A DNA stretch of 11,428 nt from an uncultured Lachnospiraceae bacterium. GTDB taxonomy: Bacteria; Bacillota; Clostridia; Lachnospirales; Lachnospiraceae. The notes under the pieces are model-generated. The model did no database searches. It was not told the DNA's origin and saw only the letters and a program-made list of their open reading frames with translations. The translations under genes were made by a program, and so were the position numbers. Where the stretch lies: positions 1 to 11,428 of the forward strand of contig CAMALN010000031.1 of NCBI GenBank assembly GCA_945836565.1, written 5' to 3'. This document shows, piece after piece, positions 6,922 to 11,428 of the stretch (position 1 is the stretch's first letter; the number at the start of each line of letters is the position of its first letter).

Positions 6922-6964
6922 AAAAAGCGTTTTGAGTTTATATTTATAACTCAAAACGCTTTTT
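6922..6964. terminator. bidirectional rho-independent terminator
   Basis: A perfect 17-bp stem (6922-6938 paired with 6948-6964) with a 9-base loop lies between two convergent genes. The arms start with a run of A and end with a run of T, so on either strand the hairpin is followed by a U-rich tail. It should end both the mecA/LysA-like transcript and the cyclophilin transcript. Confidence 0.9.
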
Positions 6965-6997
6965 GTTTGATTTTTAGCTGTCTGTATTGCTGCTATA

Positions 6998-7516
6998 TTA
7001 GTATTTCTCCGGCTCCGGATAGTCAACGCCGAGAGTATCGACAACTACAGATTTGATTCTCTGGTCCTCAAGAGGTCTGTCGCCATATCCTGTTGGTACG
7101 CAGGCAAGCTTATCTACGACATCCTGTCCTTCGATTATCCTTCCGAAGGCTGCATATGCACCGTCGAGATGCGGACTGGTCTTGTGCATGATGAAGAACT
7201 GTGAACCGGCAGAGTTTGGCATCATTGAACGGGCCATCGAAAGTACCCCGGGCTCATGCTTTAACGGATTATTAAAGCCGTTCTGTGAAAACTCTCCCTT
7301 GATGGAATATCCGGGATTGCCTGTACCTGTGCCGTTTGGACAACCACCCTGTATCATAAAGCCCTCTATGATACGATGGAATATTAGACCGTCATAGAAG
7401 CCTTTTTTTATGAGAGAAATGAAATTGTTAACAGTGTTTGGCGCTATATCAGGATAGAGCTCAAACTTCATAACATCTCCGCTTTCCATGGTCATAGTTA
7501 CGATTGGATTACTCAT
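6998..7516 (-). CDS. cyclophilin-type peptidyl-prolyl cis-trans isomerase
   Basis: The 172-residue product catalyses cis-trans isomerisation of peptide bonds before proline and helps protein folding. The cyclophilin core is clear: FHRIIEGFMIQGG (46-58) with the catalytic Arg48, GTGTGNPGY, a GVLSMAR segment, GSQFFI and HLDGAYAAFGRI. No signal peptide, lipobox or membrane segment is present, so it should be cytoplasmic. The length is typical of small bacterial single-domain cyclophilins. The start is supported by GAGGTGG (7524-7530 on the minus strand), 7 bases upstream of the ATG. It stands alone, convergent with the LysA-like gene and divergent from mltG. Confidence 0.95.
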   Translation of the reverse strand: MSNPIVTMTMESGDVMKFELYPDIAPNTVNNFISLIKKGFYDGLIFHRIIEGFMIQGGCPNGTGTGNPGYSIKGEFSQNGFNNPLKHEPGVLSMARSMMPNSAGSQFFIMHKTSPHLDGAYAAFGRIIEGQDVVDKLACVPTGYGDRPLEDQRIKSVVVDTLGVDYPEPEKY

Positions 7517-7573
7517 TTTTTTACCACCTCATATTTAGTATTTTTCTTGTCTTTACTTTAAAAAGATGTTATT

Positions 7574-7602
7574 ATAATAGCATTATTGTAAAATTACGGC
7601 AA
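7574..7602 (-). promoter_or_regulatory. candidate minus-strand promoter for the cyclophilin gene
   Basis: Reading the minus strand, TTGCCG (7602-7597) is followed after 17 bases by TATTAT (7579-7574), about 58 bases before the start codon. A TATAAT (7576-7571) overlaps the -10. The match is reasonable but the region is A+T-rich, so chance similarity is possible. Confidence 0.45.
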
Positions 7603-7613
7603 GTGTGTATATT
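7586..7613 (+). promoter_or_regulatory. candidate plus-strand promoter for mltG
   Basis: TTGTAA (7586-7591) and TATATT (7608-7613) are spaced by 16 bases, with the -10 35 bases before the mltG start. A rival with a better -10 is TTTACT (7552-7557) and TATAAT (7573-7578), but its spacer is only 15. Both share the 132-base divergent intergenic region with the cyclophilin promoter, so the two genes' promoters overlap. Confidence 0.35.
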
Positions 7614-7648
7614 TGCCAAAGTTATGTAAACTAGATTAGAGGTGCGCA

Positions 7649-8836
7649 ATGTTTAATAAAATAGCAGGAATGGTTAAAGGAATCATACTCATATTGGCAG
7701 TTGTAATGCTTGGAACAGTAATGTTCGAGTACTACAAGGGCTTTTATGATGAATATATGGAGGAGTATAAGGGTACGGACAGCTTTCAGGGTGAAGATGT
7801 TGTGGTTGAGATACCGGAGGGTTCGTCTGTAAAGAAGGTTGCGTCCATACTTGAGGAAGCAGGTCTTATCAAGTATGAGAGGGCATTTACGAAGAGATTC
7901 CAGGAATCAGAGTATAGAGGCAGGCTTCAAAGCGGAACCTATACCTTGAATACAGGTATGAATACCCTAGAGATGATAGCTATAATGTGTCCGATTATTG
8001 AAGCTGACACACCGATTGACAAGCTCGTCATACCTGAGGGCTTCACTATAGAGCAGATTGCACTTAGATGTGAGAAGCAGGGTATATGTACTGCAGATGA
8101 ATTCCTGAATGCCGTGAATTCAGTTACAACATCGCAGTTCGAATATCTTGCAGATGTACCGTCAGGTGCAAATGTAAAGTACAAGCTTCAGGGTTATCTC
8201 TTCCCTGCGACATATGATATATATCAGAATACTACTGCAGAATCGCTTGTTAAGAATATGCTTAACACCTTTGAAAATTACTATACGGGAGACTTGCAGG
8301 CGAGGGCACAGGAGCTTGGCTACAACACCTTTGATATAGTTACAAGAGCATCGATTGTTGAGAGAGAAGCAAGGGTGAGTGAAGAGAGACCGATTATTGC
8401 CGGTGTTATCAATAACAGACTTAAGGAAGGCATGAAGCTTCAAATGTGTCCTACGGTCCTTTATCCTCTGACAGACGGAAAGTATGATGTTGGAAGAGTG
8501 TTATATGAGGACCTTGAGATAGACAGCCCATATAACACATATATGTACGAAGGACTTCCTGTAGGTCCTATATGTAACCCGGGTATAGCCTGCATCAATG
8601 CGGTATTGTATCCGGAGGACAGCAATTATCTGTATTATCATGTGGGAGATACAGAGACAGGCAGTCATATATTTAGCGAGACATATCAGGAACATATAGA
8701 TACACAGATTATCGGCGGACCAAATGGTATATCGCAGGAGGATGCCGATAAGCTGGATAAGGGAGAGACAATAGACCTCGGTAACAGCACAGAGGAAAGT
8801 GGTGAAGAGGATGATACTGATATAGATACAGAGTAG
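7649..8836 (+). CDS. mltG: endolytic murein transglycosylase MltG (YceG family)
   Basis: MltG cuts nascent peptidoglycan strands outside the cytoplasmic membrane and is thought to end glycan-chain growth. The 395-residue protein has one N-terminal membrane helix (about 9-28), a LysM-like segment beginning near EIPEGSSVKKVASIL, and the YceG domain. It shows KLQGYLFPATYDI, the catalytic region RASIVEREA with the predicted acid residue E238, GVINNRL, and EGLPVGPICNPG followed by SNYLYYHV. Typical LQSDPTV reads LQMCPTV here. A hydrophilic acidic tail (about 360-395) follows the domain. GAGG (7639-7642) lies 6 bases before the ATG. The FHA gene starts 10 bases after its stop and is very likely cotranscribed. 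Confidence 0.94.
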   Translation: MFNKIAGMVKGIILILAVVMLGTVMFEYYKGFYDEYMEEYKGTDSFQGEDVVVEIPEGSSVKKVASILEEAGLIKYERAFTKRFQESEYRGRLQSGTYTLNTGMNTLEMIAIMCPIIEADTPIDKLVIPEGFTIEQIALRCEKQGICTADEFLNAVNSVTTSQFEYLADVPSGANVKYKLQGYLFPATYDIYQNTTAESLVKNMLNTFENYYTGDLQARAQELGYNTFDIVTRASIVEREARVSEERPIIAGVINNRLKEGMKLQMCPTVLYPLTDGKYDVGRVLYEDLEIDSPYNTYMYEGLPVGPICNPGIACINAVLYPEDSNYLYYHVGDTETGSHIFSETYQEHIDTQIIGGPNGISQEDADKLDKGETIDLGNSTEESGEEDDTDIDTE

Positions 8837-8846
8837 GAGGAATGCT

Positions 8847-10496
8847 ATGAGAAGTTTTAATTTCAAAGCAAAAATCATTGGCAACGAGAAGTACCTCACC
8901 TATACCATGGGGGAAGAAACAGAGCTGGATGAGGACGTGCTTGATTATTGTGAAGAAAATGAATTAAAGGAGCTTGTGCGTATCATATATGAAGAGGATG
9001 ATGATTATGATTACCTCACATATGATATATCCGGCAAGACTTCGATAGAGGATTTCGCAGGCAAGGAGGTCAAGTGTGAGAAGCTACTTCTGATACTTAG
9101 AAATATTGCGAATTCACTTATATCACTTAAGGAACAGGCTGTGAAGCTTAATTACATTCTTCTTAACAGACAATTTGTGTATGTAAATGAAGCTTGTGAT
9201 GTTGAATTCATATGCCTTCCGATAGAAAGCGAAAGCGCTGTTGTATCAGAATTCAAGAGCTTTATCAGACAGCTTCTTGCAAACCTTAGATATGATGTGA
9301 CTGAGGATTTGAGCTATGTCGGGAAATTGCTCACATATATAAATGGAGATGCATTTAATCTGAGAGGTCTTGTAGGATTATCAGAGGCACTTATGCAGGA
9401 GCAGGGCATCAGCTTTGAGGAGTCTGAGGGCATAGAGGCTGATGGTGTAGAGGTTATGAACTCAGAGGAAGTGGCAGTTGATACGGTAGCAGCAGAGACA
9501 GAAAGCGTCAAGGGATTTATGGATTCGCTGGGAGAAGGAGGAGATGAACCACTTCCTGAAATCGGCGATGATGATTTGGATGAAGAGACAGCACCTATAT
9601 TGGATGAGGCTGACGAGGAGCTTGAGAGCATATTGCCGGCGGGTATGAAGCTTGGCGATGAACCGACAGAGGCTATAATGGATGATGAAGCAGTAGCTGA
9701 AACCGGAGAGCTTAAGACGGAGACCGAGTCAGTTACAGAGCCTGTTGCTGAACCTGTCGTTGAACCTGTTGCAAAAACGGTTGAAGATACGCTTAAGACA
9801 GAAACAGCGGAGCTTAAGAAGTCAGCAGAGAAGCTTACAGATGAAGAGCTTATCAAGAGTAGAATAAAAGCATTAACAGGAGACAAGAGTGGTCCTACCC
9901 TTAAGAAGGAGGATACATTTAAGGATGAGAAGGAAATGGATGAGTTTCTCGAAAGCAAGCCGCCTGTTATAAAGAAGAATACTGTTAAGGTAAATAGAGC
10001 AGCCATCATACAGAACATAGCAGCATCTGAGGAGGAAATGGCAGAGAATGAGAACGCTGCGCAGGAGGAAGGCAAGGTTCCTACCATAGATGAGGCAGTA
10101 TCGGCACCAAAGAAACCAAAGAGCAATTCCATTCTAAGCAAGACTGTAGATGCCATGACAAGCAAGACTGCTACTACGAATGTGGTTAATATTGCCAAGG
10201 CTATACCATATCTTAAGAGAGTCAATACCAAGGAGATTATCATGCTCAACAAAGAAACCTTTAAGATAGGTAAGGCGAGCAGAGGCGTGGATTATACAGT
10301 TGGAGGCAATGGAGCAATCAGCAGATTGCATGCGATTATCTTAAGGAAAGATGATGTAAGCTATATAAAGGATAACAAGTCTACAAACCATACATATGTA
10401 AATGGAAAGATGGTAGGAGAAGGAGAAGAAATAATTCTTACTCACGATTCCATAGTTAAGCTTGGAGATGAGGAGTTCGTATTTAAGATACGTTAA
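8847..10496 (+). CDS. DUF6382-FHA domain protein
   Basis: This is a 549-residue protein with three parts. Residues 1-185 form a domain I assign to DUF6382 by its pattern and its clear similarity to the next gene's product; its function is unknown. Residues ~190-450 are a low-complexity Glu-rich linker with EPV repeats (near VTEPVAEPVVEP), then Lys/Glu-rich helical stretches. Residues ~452-549 are a forkhead-associated domain, which reads phosphothreonine: FKIGKA (G475, K476), SRLH (492-495), STNHTYVNG with N514, T516, N519 and G520. The usual GR is GK. No membrane segment or signal peptide is seen, so it is probably cytoplasmic. AGGAGG (8835-8840) overlaps the mltG stop and lies 6 bases before the ATG. 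A signalling or scaffold role is inferred; no Ser/Thr kinase is in the window. Confidence 0.85.
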   Translation: MRSFNFKAKIIGNEKYLTYTMGEETELDEDVLDYCEENELKELVRIIYEEDDDYDYLTYDISGKTSIEDFAGKEVKCEKLLLILRNIANSLISLKEQAVKLNYILLNRQFVYVNEACDVEFICLPIESESAVVSEFKSFIRQLLANLRYDVTEDLSYVGKLLTYINGDAFNLRGLVGLSEALMQEQGISFEESEGIEADGVEVMNSEEVAVDTVAAETESVKGFMDSLGEGGDEPLPEIGDDDLDEETAPILDEADEELESILPAGMKLGDEPTEAIMDDEAVAETGELKTETESVTEPVAEPVVEPVAKTVEDTLKTETAELKKSAEKLTDEELIKSRIKALTGDKSGPTLKKEDTFKDEKEMDEFLESKPPVIKKNTVKVNRAAIIQNIAASEEEMAENENAAQEEGKVPTIDEAVSAPKKPKSNSILSKTVDAMTSKTATTNVVNIAKAIPYLKRVNTKEIIMLNKETFKIGKASRGVDYTVGGNGAISRLHAIILRKDDVSYIKDNKSTNHTYVNGKMVGEGEEIILTHDSIVKLGDEEFVFKIR

Positions 10497-10541
10497 ATTA
10501 TATTTTTAGATAAAATCTGAGGGTATTAAGGAGGGTGTATT

Positions 10542-11428
10542 GTGAGAAAGTTTGAATTCACTGTGTCAAAGCAAAATAATTTAGATGCAATTAAGTATAA
10601 CCTTGGGGTAGCTGATGTGTATGATGACAGAGCGGCTGAGAAGTCTAATCAGCTTGCATGTATTATTCCTCTTCAGTATATAGATGAGGATGGAAAGAGA
10701 AGTGTGACATCATATGCACATGAGGATTGCACGCTCGCAATGATGATGAAGAAAAAGCTCAACAAGAGGGAGGTATTATGCCTTCTCGGAGGAATTGCTT
10801 CTGCATATGAGATAGGTGCACAGGGTATTCCGGTCAGCTACATAATAAAGGATACAAATTACGTATATGTAAACAAGGAAAGTTTGGCGGTTAAGTGTAT
10901 GATAGTGCCGGTTAAGCAGGATGCTATGGCACTTACTGAGATGCCGGTTTTCTTTAGGGATATTGTTGCAAATATGATGTTTGATGAGACTGACACAGAT
11001 AATTATGTAGCCAGATTATTGTCTGTCATAAATGCACCTGATTTTTCAGTAAGCAGTCTCAAGACGTTGATAGAGTCGGAACTGGATAGTATGGGAGTGC
11101 AGCTTGCTAAGAACGGCGGTATGGTCAAGGAGGATACTCCTGCACAGAATAATGCAAATAATGTAAAGGTAAATAAATTAGGCGTTATGGCTGCTATGGC
11201 AAATCAGCAGATGAATCAGCAGATGGGAATGCCACAGGGAATGCCGCTACAGGGTATGATGATGGGACAACCACAGGGAATGCCGCCACAGGGTATGATG
11301 ATGGGACAACCACAGGGAATGCCACCACAGGGTATGCCGCCAATGGGACAAGCGCCACAGCCAATGGGACAGGGCATGCAGGCTCCGCAGGGTATGCCAA
11401 TTCCACCGATGGGAGCAGGAGCACCTCA
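10542..11428 (+). CDS. DUF6382-like protein with Met/Gln/Pro/Gly-rich repeat tail, 3' end missing
   Basis: The reading frame is open from GTG 10542 to the window end, giving 295 codons. AGGAGG (10529-10534) with 7 bases of spacing supports this non-ATG start, and the resulting MRKFEF matches MRSFNF of the upstream paralogue. Residues 1-185 resemble the DUF6382 part of that protein: VYVN (108-111), a hydrophobic strand ending in IVP, FFRDIVANMMFD, YVARLLSVIN. Residues ~190-220 are a short polar link. From residue 221 the chain is made of Gly-Met-Pro, Pro-Gln-Gly and Met-Met-Met-Gly units. An FHA domain might follow beyond the window, as in its neighbour, but that is a guess. No membrane segment is seen. 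It is 45 bases downstream of the FHA gene with no terminator between, so probably the same operon. Confidence 0.8.
   Translation, partial: MRKFEFTVSKQNNLDAIKYNLGVADVYDDRAAEKSNQLACIIPLQYIDEDGKRSVTSYAHEDCTLAMMMKKKLNKREVLCLLGGIASAYEIGAQGIPVSYIIKDTNYVYVNKESLAVKCMIVPVKQDAMALTEMPVFFRDIVANMMFDETDTDNYVARLLSVINAPDFSVSSLKTLIESELDSMGVQLAKNGGMVKEDTPAQNNANNVKVNKLGVMAAMANQQMNQQMGMPQGMPLQGMMMGQPQGMPPQGMMMGQPQGMPPQGMPPMGQAPQPMGQGMQAPQGMPIPPMGAGAP
11235..11333 (+). repeat. 39-base in-frame tandem repeat in the Met/Gln-rich tail
   Basis: Two adjacent 39-base units (11235-11273 and 11274-11312) differ at a single base (CTA versus CCA). A third, partial copy begins at 11313 and diverges after 11333. Each unit encodes 13 residues of the pattern QGMPxQGMMMGQP. 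Looser Met/Pro/Gln/Gly repetition continues to the window end. Confidence 0.9.

Noticed and set aside
9314..10252. 312-codon open frame on the minus strand inside the FHA gene
   Set aside because: The translated Ser/Val-rich sequence is the antisense of the Glu/Ala/Thr-rich linker; no ribosome binding site or family features, and the plus-strand gene is well supported.
11235..11333. CRISPR-like direct repeats
   Set aside because: The repeats are contiguous, in frame and lack spacers; they are coding tandem repeats.
11194..11424. Minus-strand 76-codon open frame at the window end
   Set aside because: Repetitive shadow of the Met/Gln/Pro/Gly-rich tail on the plus strand, with no start signal.

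Overview
The window reads as chromosomal DNA from an anaerobic, low-to-moderate G+C Firmicute, most likely a Lachnospiraceae relative (Roseburia/Agathobacter/Butyrivibrio type). The evidence is the [FeFe]-hydrogenase maturases, a clostridial 2[4Fe-4S] ferredoxin, a MecA adaptor, strong AGGAGG ribosome binding sites, and heavy use of ATA, AGA and AGG codons. I see no rRNA, tRNA, CRISPR array, insertion sequence or prophage gene.

Layout. (1) 1-2079: the C-terminal 60% of hydG, then hydF, co-directional and 28 bases apart; both act in building the H-cluster of [FeFe] hydrogenase. (2) 2085-4025: a good sigma-A promoter, then a compact three-gene unit: a polyprenyl-phosphate-sugar-synthase-like GT2, a DUF2304 membrane protein, and a second GT2 overlapping it by 17 bases. 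The GT2/DUF2304 pair resembles the streptococcal GacI/GacJ arrangement. (3) 4047-4374: a monocistronic 56-residue ferredoxin with its own promoter and terminator. (4) 4383-4711: about 330 A+T-rich bases with no convincing gene but several dyads. (5) 4712-6964: a clear promoter, mecA (ClpC adaptor), a divergent PLP-dependent decarboxylase of the LysA family, and a 17-bp-stem terminator that also serves the convergent gene. (6) 6998-7516, minus strand: a cytoplasmic cyclophilin. (7) 7649-11428: mltG (peptidoglycan endolytic transglycosylase), then two tandem paralogues sharing an N-terminal domain that I assign to DUF6382. The first ends in an FHA domain; the second carries a Met/Gln/Pro/Gly-rich repeat tail and runs off the window.

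The hydrogenase maturases and ferredoxin fit a fermentative, H2-producing metabolism. The GT unit and MltG concern the cell envelope. The least understood part is the DUF6382 pair: both copies show a pattern reminiscent of the C-lobe of a protein kinase without catalytic residues, next to an FHA (phosphothreonine-reading) module. This could be a degenerate-kinase/FHA signalling scaffold, but that is inference from pattern only. The other points worth attention are the near-perfect internal duplication in the ferredoxin, the altered active-site motifs of the LysA-like protein, and the structured gene-free stretch upstream of mecA.
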